Source: Echinarachnius parma
Taxonomy: Eukaryota > Echinodermata > Echinoidea > Clypeasteroida > Echinarachniidae
Direction: 5' to 3'
Assembly (NCBI GenBank): GCA_037951105.1
Contig: JBAMJV010009368.1
Coordinates: forward strand, 1 to 64,000
DNA: 64,000 bases
The translations under genes were made by a program, and so were the position numbers. The notes beneath the pieces are model-generated. The model was not told where the DNA came from. It saw only the letters and a list, made by a program, of their open reading frames with translations, and ran no database searches. Shown here in pieces: positions 1-10,566 of the stretch; the stretch's first letter is position 1, and each line of letters starts with the position of its first letter.

Positions 1-524
1 TAATGTAGCCTATAAATGTAAAAACCAACTTGATATGGTAAAATTGGTGTAAAATAAGACTTGATACAAAAAATGATGTATCTGCTAAGACTGTTGACGG
101 GTACCCGGGTCCCGTCGAAAAATGTTGAGTCCCGGGTGCAAAAATCGATACTCGATATCCTGAAAAAAAGCAAAACTCTCCTTTTTGAATGCCCAAGTTA
201 TCTGCCCACGCTCATCATTTTCTTTTCTTTCCTTTTTCCCTCTTTGAACGCCCGAGTTATCTGCCCACTCCCATTTTCTTTTCTGTCCTTTTTGTGTTCA
301 TGCACTCTGTAATAATATGAGCATAGTTATTATTCAGATGTTATAAACTCATGAGATGCAATGTATTAAACCATGTTTTCCCAGTGGTACCTGTGACTAG
401 AGGTGTCTATTTCGGGAGTATTTACCTCCCGGGACTCGCGCTAAATTTTCGGGCGAGTCACGGGTACCCGAAATATACCCATTTGTTGATTTCGCTATCA
501 GCATGTCACGCAATCTGGGAAAAC

Positions 525-1060
525 ATGTTCATTCAAGTGACAAAAATGCAGTGCATTTATGACAATAAATCATCTTCTAAAATACAGCAAATTCGTAAAT
601 GAATTATAGTTTTAGCATTTCTGACATGATTTTAACAGAATTATGGTGACTTGCTGTTCAAATTTACCTTGATTACGAAATTTCTGACGAAAATAGGACA
701 TGATCTTGGTGGCCGATTGTATCTTCAACACACACTTCGCCGAATGTGATTGTCATCGCGCCACTATTTTGCCTTGGGCTATTTTCTGCCAACAAGCGAT
801 TATCATTGAGTACATGCAATGAATCGATGACTCCCTATACAATTTCATTTTCCATTACGATTGGCCACCGAGATAATTTTTGTCCTATTTTCGTCAGAAA
901 TTTCGTAATAGCTATGTAAATTTGAACAGCATGTTACCATAATTCCGTTAAAATCATGTCAGACATACTAAAACTATAATTCATTTAGGAATTTGCTGTA
1001 TATTAGAAGATGATTTATTGTCATAAATGCACTGCATTGTTGTCACTTGAATGAACTGGA
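525..1060. repeat. Long foldback (inverted repeat, arms about 160 bp)
   Basis: The left arm (about 540-700) is the reverse complement of the right arm (about 870-1055) with a modest number of mismatches. The arms share 'aattatagttttag', 'ctgacatgattttaac' and the flanking 'atgacaataaatcatctt'. The loop of about 170 bp holds no recognisable gene. It looks like a foldback DNA transposon or a MITE inserted in a related repeat. As RNA it could form a long hairpin. Confidence 0.7.
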
Positions 1061-1261
1061 TAACTCTTGCGTTCAATGAGGGGACTTTTGCTCTTTTTTT
1101 CGGGATATAGAGTATTGATTTTTGCGCCCGGGACTCGACATTTTTCGGCGGGACCCGGGTACCCGTGACTCGTCAACAGCACTACCCGTGACTCGCCCGA
1201 AAAATTATCGCGAGTCCCGGGTCGGACACCACTAGTAGGCCCTATCTGCAGATAATAGAAC

Positions 1262-1480
1262 ATAGTGTGACTCGTGTGACAACCCTAAGAAATCTTAGCG
1301 TGACTCGCGTGACATTATTGTTCTGGTGTTTTTCATAAATGAAGGGGTTTACGTATGAAATCTTCTTTGCTGGTATGATTGGGGACCCTAATATCCTTAG
1401 TACAACTGCAATTCATACAATCTACTACTTTTTTAGCAATCTAAAATATGGACATATTTTTGTGACTCGCGTGACACATT
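1262..1480. repeat. Spaced copies of a GTGAC-TCGC-GTGAC motif
   Basis: GTGACTCGTGTGAC or GTGACTCGCGTGAC occurs three times, near 1266, 1300 and 1463. The format (two GTNAC pentamers separated by 4 bp) recurs with other bases at 18.7-19.4 kb and 62.3-62.7 kb. I infer subterminal binding repeats of a DNA transposon family; no transposase frame is visible. Confidence 0.4.
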
Positions 1481-1899
1481 TCGAGGGTGTTTTCAATCTA
1501 AAATATTGTCAGGCTGCATATAAATGTAAAAACCAACTTGATATGGTAAAATGGGTGTAAAATAAGACTAAATACAAAAAATGATGTATCTATATAATAG
1601 AACATGTGATATTAAAAAGTACCAAAGAGTCATAATTTTTGTAGCAAATTTGATCTCTGTTCTGGGAGGTGTAACTCAGTAAAGAAGGTGAAAGGCGGTG
1701 AAAATTCAGATCTAAACCTTTTGAACATATACCTAGCCAGACATGAATCATTTTTTTTAATTGGTCGAACTTGAAATTTTAAGCTCCTGGTGCCTAGTGG
1801 AATGGCTGATAGGCTGACGGCTAAATAATTTAAAGAGTTCCAATAGCTTTGGCCGGTAAATGCAAGCGTATTATTTCTAAGTTGAGTTCTAACTGATGA

Positions 1900-2650
1900 T
1901 AAATGATAAAGAGCAGCCTGTATTGTACAATAATTATGTACTTGAGTCTTGATTATTCTTCACAAACAGATGTTAGTGCCTGGGGTACTTCACCGTTGTT
2001 CAGCTGGTAAATAAAAGATTTAACCCAAATTATATAAAAAATATGTATCTTGTATAATTTTCAAGATCCTATTTCTATGAAACAAAAGTATGCGAATGCA
2101 CATTTGCCACCAAAATAATCCTTATTGCTCTTTTTTGAATGAGCAAAATTTGTTCCAAGTGAATTTTAGCTGCAGCACCCCAGGCAACCACACTATAATT
2201 TAGGTACATGGCAAAATCAAAGTCGAGTACAATATTCTGAGTGCACTAATTGGGAGTAAACATTTCAATTTGTTACCGTAATCATACCAACATTCCTAGA
2301 GAGAAGGTTACTGAGATAATTTATGTGCAACTTCCAATTCAATTTATCGTCAATTAGCATACCAAGAAATTTAGTTGATGATACCTTTTCAATAAGCACA
2401 TTTTTGAACAATACATGACCAGGCATTGTAGACTCACTATTACTAAATTTATATACATTAGTTTTCAACCAGTTTAAGGATGGCTTGTTTCCATTTAGTT
2501 ATAAAGCATTACATTCCAAATTGACTGTTTCTAACAGAACATGAAGGTCTTTATGAGAGCAGCTTGTGTCATCTGCAAATAATAAAGAAGAGAATAACGT
2601 TGATAAATTGGGAAAGTCATTTGAAGATAATCTTCTTCTTTTTCTTCTTC
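1900..2650 (-). pseudogene. Degenerate non-LTR retrotransposon reverse transcriptase
   Basis: Translating the minus strand downward from about 2640 gives a reverse-transcriptase palm fragment with the catalytic motif LFADDT (near 2575). After a stop it continues as KVSSTKFLGMLIDDKLNW, then YSVVAWGAAAKIHLEQ and LLIQKRAIRIIL near 2200-2110. These are the ordered landmarks of a CR1/L2/Jockey-type LINE from catalytic core to thumb. Stops and frameshifts break the frame, and neither the endonuclease domain nor a 5' end is present. It is a dead fragment; the clade is not determined. Confidence 0.85.
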
Positions 2651-3456
2651 TTCTTTATGTTATATACTGCAAACAAAACTCTGCAAGTAGCGGATATACA
2701 GTTGGCATTCAAATAAAATTCACTGCAATTCACAATTTGTACAGCAAAAGAAAGAGCATACAATTTGCTATCCATCTGGCATGTCATATGCAGGTGTTTA
2801 GTTCATAACAATGATGCATGAATTGGTATGTAGCAAGCCCCAGAAGGATTAAAATGTGTTAACACTGTAAAATAGATGAAGAAAACATTTTAAAGACATT
2901 GGCAAGTATTTTAAGAACAGAATTTCACTAAGTTACACACTCATGGAAACAAAGTAACAAAATAAACTCGAAAGTACTACTTGATGATGATTTTCATAAA
3001 CAAATTTATTGATTAATATTTTTATTTTGCTTTTTTGTTCATCCTTCAGGTGGAAATTTGTAGCCCTGTACACCTTAGCATGAAGACTGCTGCTACAGTG
3101 GTTTCAGCGATTCACAATAAATACATCTTGGAGGCGAGATGACAACAATTCCTTTGAGGAGATCTACGCTGTTTTAATCAAAACTGAAACAAAAGTAGAA
3201 TGACTTGACGATGAGAGCATTTTAGTCTTCTCTGGACCACTGATGAGTGACGGAGGACGGTTCATTAATCAAGAAATCTGAACAGTGACAGGCAAGATTG
3301 AAACTGAGTTTGTGTGTCCTTGTTGTTTGGGACAGTAACAACTGAGTCGCATCATGAACATCGACAGTGCGTGATACATCAACTGGGCAGCAGAATTAAT
3401 CACCAAGGTTTGGTTTGACTTTTCTTCATAATCTTGTGAACCGTTTCCAGCCAGAA

Positions 3457-6400
3457 ATGAAATCTACCAAAGGTGGGCAGAAAAGGGGGAAGGGAAGTAT
3501 GAAGAGCAAGACCACAAAAGGAAAGGGCATTGAAGAACATGACTTTGTGAAAGATTTGAAGGAAGGAACGAAGAGGAAGAAGAAGAGCATGACGAGAAAG
3601 GAACTCTTAGAACTCCATCGTAGTGGGAAAGATGTGCAGAAAATACAGAAGGGGACGCAGAAGGGCAGAGGCACGAAAGGAAAGGACACAGGAAAACATG
3701 ATGTGATTGGGAAAGATGTGCAGAAAATACAGAAGGGAACACAGAAAAGCAAGAAAGGAAAGGACTCTGGAGAACATGACACGAGTGGGAAAGACGTTCA
3801 GAAAATACAGAAGGGAGCAAAGAAGGGCAGAAGCGCGAAAGAAGGAAAGGACACTGGAAAACATAATGTGAGTGGGAAAGATGTGCAGAAAACGCAGAAG
3901 GGAACACAGAAAAGCAAGAAAGGAAAGGACTCTGGAGAACATGACACGAGTGGGAAAGATGTACAGACAATACAGAAGGGAGCAAAGAAGGGCAGAAGCG
4001 CGAAAGGAAAGGACACTGGAAAACATAATGTGAGAGGGAAAGATGTGCAGAAAACGCAGAAGGGAACACAGAAAAGCAAGAAAGGAAGGGACTCTGGAGA
4101 ACATGACACGAGTGGGAAAGATGTACAGACAATACAGAAGGGAACAAAGAGGAGCAGGAAAGGAAAGGACACAGGAGAACTTGACGTGAGTGGAAAAGAT
4201 GGGCAGGAAACACAGAAGGGAACAAAGAAAAGTAGGAGCATGAAAAGAAAAGACATTGAAGAAGATGGCATGCAGGAGAAAGTCAAGAGCAAAAAAGCAA
4301 AGATTGGGCAAGCTGAATTACCCGAGTTAGAAATTCCTGCAAGTGTCCAGAAAGTATGTGAACCGACAACTCCAGGAGTACAAAGTAAAACTGCTAAAGT
4401 AGTCAATCAAGCCCCTGGAGTAGCAAAACAATCACCAGCAGCAAAAACCCAGGGCCCACAACTTGCCAAGCAAGTATCGGGAGTACAAGCTGCAGGAGCT
4501 GCCACAACTGGTCAGACTGCCTCAACATTTGTAGAAAGTGCGAGGGCCTATACTTTGCTAGCCAGCAGGCTTTTGAAATCTACATCAGCAGAAAAGGAGG
4601 TCCAAATACCCCAGGGCACACAAGATGCCGAGCAAGTATTGGGAGTACGAATCCCAGGAGCTGTCAGTGGTCAAATTGCCTCAGATTTAAAAAATAATGT
4701 TGCAAAAATAGCACAAAAAGCAGAAAACGAGGGTCAACAAGGTTCAAAAAAAGTTTATTTGATTATTGCACCGACAGCAAACGGTCAGGGTCCACAAGTT
4801 GCAAAGCAAGTACCGGGAGAACCAGCAGTAGGAGCTGTTGAAAATCATCAGACTGCCCCTACGATTGGAAAAAGTGGGAGCGCGTCTATTATTTTAACTA
4901 GTTGGTCAGCACAGCTTTCAGGATCTACATCAGCAGAAGGTGCCAAAGAACTAACTTCTTCTACAGACTCTCCTGACAAACAAGTGTCCTCTCTTGCTTC
5001 AGACACATCTGTCAAAAAAGCCACTTCTGTAGAAAAAGGCAACTCTCAAACAGACAATTATGGAAAGGAAAAAATCTCTCGGACAAATGATGTCAAACAA
5101 GCACCTTCTACTTCGGAAACATCCGTCAAGAAGGCAAAGTCTCGTAAATCAGTCACACAAGTAAAGAAAAGAACAAAGGCAAAGTCATCTACTTCAGGAA
5201 AACATGTGAAGAAAGCAAAGTCTTCCGCTTCAGGAAAACATGTGAAGAAAGCAAAGTCTTCCGCTTCAGGAAAACATGTGAAGAAAGCAAAGTCTTCCGC
5301 TTCAGGAAAACATGTGAAGAAAGCAAAGTCTTCCGCTTCAGGCAAATGTGAAAAGAATGCAAAGGCTTCTCCTCCAGGCAAACATGTGAACAAATTGTCC
5401 TCATCCAAAAAGGCACTCAAAAAGCTCAAACGTGCCATTGGCAGTCCAGGGGTTAGACCTACTAAACGAAACACAAAGAAAAGAAGGGGAAACGCAGAAA
5501 CAGTCAAGATTTCCATTGGAATGGTGACACCAGGAGTCAACAGGAAAGCTTTTAAAGTAGGAAGGCGTGTCCCAGGAGTCAAGCAAAGAGCAGTTGCTCC
5601 TCAAATTATGGTAATGAACCGTTCTTTAGCCGCATATCAGCTACGCACTCGTGTTAAAGGCACAGCCCCTACCACGAAGCGTGGTGAACCTGTCAAGATG
5701 GCTTATGTACTATCTAAACGATTGCAACGGTTGCTATCTAGAGACATGCAAACAAAATTAAAGGAACAGCTGGCAACTACTTTAGCCCCAGTGTGTGGAG
5801 TTCTTCCGGGTGTGAGAAATGCAGACTCAAATATAGTTTCATTGATCACACCAAATGGTACAAAAAGAATAGGTGGAAAGGAGACTCTTTCCTTGAATTT
5901 GCAGTCAGATTTGCCATCTTCTGCCAAAGCCAACAAACCAAAATCAGAGTCACTAATTCGCCCAGCTACCGGTTTCGTCATGCCAAGAGATCACCTTTCG
6001 AAGACCAATGTTGCAAGGCATTTGTTGACACCAGTCACTAAGGATCTGCCTACCTCGAGACCTGATTCAGCTTCTGTGCGTAATAAGAACACTTTATTGA
6101 CTTCAACTTCACTCTCTGCTTCTACTTCCCAAGATGTTGGACAGGCCTCAAAGGATCTGATGGCTGTTGCGCAACTTATGGGCACTACCCAAGCTTCATC
6201 TACGGCTAATTCTATCGCCACTCAAGGGAACACAACTCCTGGATCTTCAAGGATCAACAGTTTGGAGAGGGGTCATTGCATCTTATGTGAAAGGGAAGTC
6301 CAAAGCGTGGAAACCGTTCACGGACTAAATGAGTTTCTGACCCTGAAAGTCCTGGAAGATTCCCACGCAATGAGGGGATACCTGACACTTGGTGATCTTT

Positions 6401-8247
6401 TTGAAAAACACCTCTCAGTACCAAAGGTCCTCTCGATGGTCTTCTGCAATGGATGCTATGATGGTCTCTCAAAGGTATACTCGGAATCCTTCTCGCTTGC
6501 AGATTCCTGTGAAAGTCTCCATCTCCTTGTGAAAGAGGGTGGAAGTCAACTTGCGAAGGACCTAGGGGAGTTACTCGAAACAGCCATAAACCCAACTGCT
6601 GAAAAGAGGAGACAGGATCAGTCCACTGTAACTGTACGGAATACCTTAGCTCCAGTGAGTAGAATTACTCTGGTTAATGTCCCTAGCCAAACGGGTACAC
6701 AGGAATCTGGTGTGGCTGTGCGAGTAGAGTGTACAACACCTGGTTACTTCTCATGTCAAGTGATTGAGAGGGTTACCAAGTGCACCCTGTGTGACAGTGA
6801 ATTTCAGCAAGAAGACGGGCGCTTCCGCTTTTGCAATCTGCCTGGAGAGGAGCAGATTTTGGTTATGGACATGCTGCAGAGAATTGGAGTCCAGACATTG
6901 AAGCAACAGTGGGCCACGTGTATTGTCTGCCTCTTCTGTCGCAATGCTGTCTACCGAGTGTTCATGAACTTGAAGCTCTTGTCGCAATCAAAGGCAGACT
7001 TTTGTCGCAGTCTACCTGGCAAATATGTGATCAGAAATTGGTTCATAAGCAAGATGAAGACCTACGCACCGCCGATTTTGCATTCTTTGATACATATTCA
7101 TACTCGCGATGAGCAAGAGGGGATGACAGAACGCATGGACTGCAACACATCGCAGAGACCAGCCGAGAGCCAAAAGAAACATTGTTCAGTGTGCAACAAC
7201 CGACCCTGCTATGATTGCCGCCTGCTGAGTCAATGTGAAGGGGACATCGCAAATGGAAAACAAGGCAAGCTTCTTGACCTGCTCGATGTCCTAAGAGAAC
7301 TTGGAATAACGATTTGTTCCCAAGAAGCAACTGCAGGCATCGTTTGCCGCTGGTGTGAATCGGCACTTGAAGGAATGGTATCCTCATCTGACAACCTGGC
7401 ACAAACTTTGTCTAGATTGAAGAATTGTTTGCAGAAGAGTCGGCTACCTGTAGAAGACATCTGTGAGATATTTGAGGTGGTGAAGCTCCCTTCTTCAGGG
7501 TCAGCCAACTGGAATCAACGGTATGTCACCCAGAAAGTACCTCCTACCACATCACAAGGTGTAAGTGAGAGTGGTCCCGAAGGTCATGCAGCAAGTGAAG
7601 GTAAGGCAGATCATGAAGGTTGGATAGATCCTGGTGGTGACACAGCAACTAAAGGTCAAACAGCAAGTGAAGGTCAGACAGATACTGAAGGTGACACAGC
7701 AAGTGAAGGTTGGATAGACCTTGAAGCTGACACAGCAAGTGAAGGTCAGAGTGATCCTGAAGGTCACACAGCAAGTGAAGGTCATGCAGCAAGTACAGGT
7801 CAGAGAGGTCCTGGAGGTCGAGGAGATGCTGAAGGTCAACTAGTGATTGATGAGCAGATGAGTGATCAAGGTCAGACATGTGAAAGTCAAATATGCACCT
7901 GCTTCGTGACTGTGAAGGACAGATCTCAAACTGGACGTCGATCCGCGAGCATCCAGGACTTGTTGAAGAGTCTTGGATATCTGAGCATTTCTCGTGAAGA
8001 GCAGCAGGAGATCGAGTCCATGTGCACCGGATGCTTCTCTGCGCTGGACAACCTGCACTTGCATCTTGGGTCGATGTCATCCAGTATGAGGCAACTGTTT
8101 CTGGTGGCCAGCAAGCATCAAGAAGTAGGAAGACAGCTGTGTGGAAAGCTGGACAAGGTGTTGGGACATCTTCTTGGTACCGAGAGACGACTCAGACGAG
8201 GCTCAACGCAACAGCAGAAGGTAACAGAACATACTGTTGTTGTTTAA
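3457..8247 (+). CDS. Large Lys-rich repeat protein with four ZAD-like Cys modules
   Basis: The frame is open upstream to 3415, but the first ATG is 3457. The preceding 'gtttccag' could be an acceptor. The unspliced product is 1,596 aa. Residues about 58-269 are eight 26-29-aa GKDVQKxQKG repeats; about 577-648 are tandem SSASGKHVKKAK units; PGV motifs recur through the basic, Ser/Ala/Thr-rich middle. The C-terminal third has four Cys modules: C941/C944...C997/C1000; C1109/C1112...C1155/C1158; C1243/C1246...C1297/C1300; and an imperfect C1475/C1480/C1482...C1523/C1526. Each is followed by an amphipathic helix, as in ZAD (zf-AD) zinc-binding domains, but no C2H2 finger follows. A degenerate ASEG-x repeat lies between modules 3 and 4. 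I infer a nuclear, possibly DNA- or chromatin-binding, protein; the ZAD assignment is by pattern. A phase-0 donor at 8221 may replace the last nine residues. Confidence 0.85.
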   Translation: MKSTKGGQKRGKGSMKSKTTKGKGIEEHDFVKDLKEGTKRKKKSMTRKELLELHRSGKDVQKIQKGTQKGRGTKGKDTGKHDVIGKDVQKIQKGTQKSKKGKDSGEHDTSGKDVQKIQKGAKKGRSAKEGKDTGKHNVSGKDVQKTQKGTQKSKKGKDSGEHDTSGKDVQTIQKGAKKGRSAKGKDTGKHNVRGKDVQKTQKGTQKSKKGRDSGEHDTSGKDVQTIQKGTKRSRKGKDTGELDVSGKDGQETQKGTKKSRSMKRKDIEEDGMQEKVKSKKAKIGQAELPELEIPASVQKVCEPTTPGVQSKTAKVVNQAPGVAKQSPAAKTQGPQLAKQVSGVQAAGAATTGQTASTFVESARAYTLLASRLLKSTSAEKEVQIPQGTQDAEQVLGVRIPGAVSGQIASDLKNNVAKIAQKAENEGQQGSKKVYLIIAPTANGQGPQVAKQVPGEPAVGAVENHQTAPTIGKSGSASIILTSWSAQLSGSTSAEGAKELTSSTDSPDKQVSSLASDTSVKKATSVEKGNSQTDNYGKEKISRTNDVKQAPSTSETSVKKAKSRKSVTQVKKRTKAKSSTSGKHVKKAKSSASGKHVKKAKSSASGKHVKKAKSSASGKHVKKAKSSASGKCEKNAKASPPGKHVNKLSSSKKALKKLKRAIGSPGVRPTKRNTKKRRGNAETVKISIGMVTPGVNRKAFKVGRRVPGVKQRAVAPQIMVMNRSLAAYQLRTRVKGTAPTTKRGEPVKMAYVLSKRLQRLLSRDMQTKLKEQLATTLAPVCGVLPGVRNADSNIVSLITPNGTKRIGGKETLSLNLQSDLPSSAKANKPKSESLIRPATGFVMPRDHLSKTNVARHLLTPVTKDLPTSRPDSASVRNKNTLLTSTSLSASTSQDVGQASKDLMAVAQLMGTTQASSTANSIATQGNTTPGSSRINSLERGHCILCEREVQSVETVHGLNEFLTLKVLEDSHAMRGYLTLGDLFEKHLSVPKVLSMVFCNGCYDGLSKVYSESFSLADSCESLHLLVKEGGSQLAKDLGELLETAINPTAEKRRQDQSTVTVRNTLAPVSRITLVNVPSQTGTQESGVAVRVECTTPGYFSCQVIERVTKCTLCDSEFQQEDGRFRFCNLPGEEQILVMDMLQRIGVQTLKQQWATCIVCLFCRNAVYRVFMNLKLLSQSKADFCRSLPGKYVIRNWFISKMKTYAPPILHSLIHIHTRDEQEGMTERMDCNTSQRPAESQKKHCSVCNNRPCYDCRLLSQCEGDIANGKQGKLLDLLDVLRELGITICSQEATAGIVCRWCESALEGMVSSSDNLAQTLSRLKNCLQKSRLPVEDICEIFEVVKLPSSGSANWNQRYVTQKVPPTTSQGVSESGPEGHAASEGKADHEGWIDPGGDTATKGQTASEGQTDTEGDTASEGWIDLEADTASEGQSDPEGHTASEGHAASTGQRGPGGRGDAEGQLVIDEQMSDQGQTCESQICTCFVTVKDRSQTGRRSASIQDLLKSLGYLSISREEQQEIESMCTGCFSALDNLHLHLGSMSSSMRQLFLVASKHQEVGRQLCGKLDKVLGHLLGTERRLRRGSTQQQKVTEHTVVV
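3630..4265 (+). repeat. Coding minisatellite, eight units of 78-87 bp
   Basis: Each unit encodes G-K-D-V-Q-K-(I/T)-Q-K-G followed by one of two alternating tails, KSKKGKDSGEHDTS or GRSAKGKDTGKHNV. The alternation implies that a two-unit block was duplicated after the first duplication. It stays in frame despite unit-length variation in whole codons, so the protein is under at least reading-frame constraint. Confidence 0.9.
5187..5400 (+). repeat. 36-bp coding repeat (SSASGKHVKKAK)
   Basis: About six tandem 12-aa units; the middle four are almost identical in DNA, so this array is young or homogenised. The last units decay (GKCEKNAK, GKHVNKLS). It adds a strongly basic segment like the lysine-rich tails of linker-histone-type proteins; that likeness is compositional only. 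Confidence 0.9.
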
Positions 8248-8774
8248 CTTTCATACCATAATATAAAATTATAGTTGCGGGGGAACTTGGCCACCTTCAT
8301 GCAAGCATTCGAAGTGAGAAGGTTGCAAGGAATCATTCATTACCTTTCAGCCCATGTATTTGAGTATATATACTATCATGGCCGAGTTTTCCTGCCTCTC
8401 TAACAGCAGTGTTTCTTTTTTTCAAAGCTATCATTGATCATATACTAGTTTAACTAATTTCCTTGTCAACATTATGTGATTGTACATAGAGCAGTTAGTC
8501 TGCCTATTTTTCAAACACAACGCAATATATACCAACTATAGAGTGTCAAAGAAGCTGAATTCAACAACCCTGTACAACAGAATTTCAAGAAATATTTTTG
8601 ACTTGCTCTTAAGCACTGTATGATGAATTTTTCACAAATGTTCTCTTCATCAATTCAGCTAAATCCAAAATATCAAGCGCAAATTGCCTCTCAAATGTCT
8701 GAAGAATTTGAGCAAACATAACCCCTACATAACCTAATTGTGTTTTTCTCTTCCTTCTCTTCTATGGCTTGCAG

Positions 8775-8864
8775 ACTGGAGTATTCCCTGGTGAACAAGA
8801 GACTTCAGTATCAGATGCTACCCGGCCTGCAAGTGCTTCTCTGCAATCCCAAATCAAACACTAG
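8775..8864 (+). CDS. Candidate 3' coding exon of the ZAD-like gene
   Basis: A strong acceptor (pyrimidine tract ending 'atggcttgcag') precedes a frame that continues in phase 0 from the possible donor 8221 (GTAACA). It adds 29 residues, beginning TGVFPGEQETSVSDAT and ending QIKH, then TAG at 8862-8864. The composition and PG motif match the parent protein. A consensus donor GTGAGT at 8911 lies 46 nt after the stop, so a spliced 3' UTR leading to the exon-like block at 10436 is possible. The main weakness is the poor donor at 8221. Confidence 0.5.
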   Translation, partial: TGVFPGEQETSVSDATRPASASLQSQIKH

Positions 8865-9002
8865 ATTCTAGCAGAGACACTGGTGGGAGTTGGAGGAAAA
8901 GAGTGTTTTAGTGAGTATATACTTTAAATTGACTCAATCGCAAGAACGCAGTAGGTTAATTAGACCAAAACTGGTGGCAATGCAAGCATGTTCAAATGGT
9001 AT

Positions 9003-9788
9003 ACAGTGAAACCTCATTATAAAGAGCACATTGTGCCCATTGAATTTACCTTGTTATACAAGATATCTCATTGTATCAAGGATTATAAATAATCATATAC
9101 ATAGAACTTTGCTATATCAGCAGGGCTTGCGCTTAGCGGTGGCCCGGGTGCCAATGGCCACCTGAAATTTCATTTGGCCACTAGAAATAAGCTAGAAACT
9201 CTGTATAGGCCACCAACTGATTAGGTTCTACAGCACACAAGTCTATGATAAGAATATATTTGATGTGTAATTTTGGTCTGAAAAAAAAGTTTAAAGGGTA
9301 CCACCACCCAAAAATAATATTCTTATTATAGAAAGGTACCATCTTTAGTATTCCATTCCTTCAACAAGTTCACAAAAATATGTTTTCAGAAAAAAATATA
9401 TAATTGGAAAACGTATCACCATTCTCAACCATGCGTTCATGCAGTCTGAATTGCGTAGACTATATGCGTGCAGAGCCAGAGCGCACTTTGCAGAGCGAAT
9501 GAATCATCCGGGAATCTATTGACGTACGCGTGAAAGCATTGGCGCACTCGCAAATGCTTGGCCCGTATGGAACCAGGAAATAGCAGTGGTTCTGTAAGTG
9601 GTGGAAATTAATTGCTTTGTTTATGAATTACACAACCCTTTGCAAAATGTTGGGTATCTATTTGATATCACAAAACGGTACCAAAACATATAATAATGTG
9701 TTGTCCTTTGCCTGGTGGTCCCCTTTAAGGGAAAGCCCTGATCAGGTACTTGGTTTTAACAGAGCTCAGTATAAAGAGGTTCCACTGT
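9003..9788. mobile_element. Triple nest of inverted-repeat elements
   Basis: The outer element has ends 'cagtgaaacctc' and 'gaggttccactg', the same family as 17804, 22963, 27596 and 37616. Inside it, about 9121-9740 is bounded by 'cagggcttgcg' and 'gaaagccctg'. Inside that, 9291-9728 is a TTAA-flanked element with ends 'ttaaagggtaccacc' and 'ggtggtcccctttaa'; another copy in inverse orientation lies at 50332-50725. There is no coding capacity. Confidence 0.7.
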
Positions 9789-10079
9789 AAACCCTGCAAA
9801 CATTGAGTAATTGCGAAAAATATCTAAATAAAATTTTTGTGTACATGATTGACTGAGCATGCATCATTCTTTGAACCCATTTGCTCTGCAGTGACCGAGA
9901 GTCAGATAATACTGACTCGTGCCTAGTGGCTTTTGAAAAGAACCTATAAAACCACCAGGGGAAAATTAAAATTCATTTTTATCTGGGGCTGATTTTTAAG
10001 CTTTCCTGCATGATAATAGCGCTAAAAAATTTGTTTTGCATTGAACTCTATATATGCAAAATTACAGGGTCTCTTTTGT

Positions 10080-10240
10080 TATTTATTTATTTATTATTCT
10101 TTTGTTAAAATGAATTTATTTATGATTATTTTTATTTTATTTATTTATTTATTTATTGTATTATTATTATTATTATTTTGTTTTAATTATTATTATTTTT
10201 TATTTATTATTATTATTTTTTTTTTTTGGGGGGGGGGGGG
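10080..10240. repeat. TTAT-rich low complexity ending in poly-G
   Basis: Degenerate (TTAT/TTA)n followed by a T run and about 12 G. The frame across it is meaningless low-complexity sequence. Confidence 0.9.
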
Positions 10241-10435
10241 TCTTTTTGGCCTTTTGAGGCAAATTCGCCCAATCCCCTGCAATTTTTGTTGTTATACCAA
10301 CATGGAATTTCTGTGTAACAATTGCTTCTTTATTTGTCATAAATAATAAAAGGCAATAAACCTTTAGACCAGTTGTTGCCATGAGCAAATGTGTCACTGT
10401 AAACTGATCTGTCTGTATTTATATTCTTTTTGCAG

Positions 10436-10566
10436 ATCTTGTGTTGGAAGTTGGTGAGGCTCTTCCAATGTATGTGCCTGGCACTCCAGGTCAGATGGTA
10501 TCCTCTACAGGAATCCATCCGCTTGCAAGCGGGTATGTGCAGCACAAAACAGAACTCAGTGGGTAA
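10436..10566 (+). CDS. Exon-like block, possible alternative 3' exon
   Basis: It follows a good acceptor ('attctttttgcag'). After two bases to complete a codon it is open for 42 codons, starting LVLEVGEALPMYVPGTPGQM and ending TELSG before TAA. The PGTPG motif resembles the PGV/TPG style of the upstream protein, and the donor at 8911 could supply it. No donor with the right phase is obvious in the big exon, so it may be spliced 3' UTR or chance. Confidence 0.35.

Larger units (their letters stand above)
8..1590. repeat. Direct repeat flanking a composite mobile-element block
   Basis: Positions 8-88 and about 1510-1590 are near-identical direct copies sharing the run from 'ataaatgtaaaaaccaac' to 'aaaaaatgatgtatct'. 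The DNA between them is mobile-element material: GC-rich fragments at 84-175, 395-480 and 1075-1240 built around 'cccgggactcgcg' and 'gggtacccg', related to the complete element at 57143-57453, plus a foldback. I infer that insertions and a local duplication split one ancestral stretch. I saw no gene here; the short open frames are chance. Confidence 0.6.

Noticed and set aside
3426-4406. Long minus-strand frames opposite the Lys-rich repeat
   Set aside because: Shadow frames caused by stop-poor AAG/GAA repeats; Ser/Phe/Cys-rich with no domain, and the plus-strand frame is far longer.
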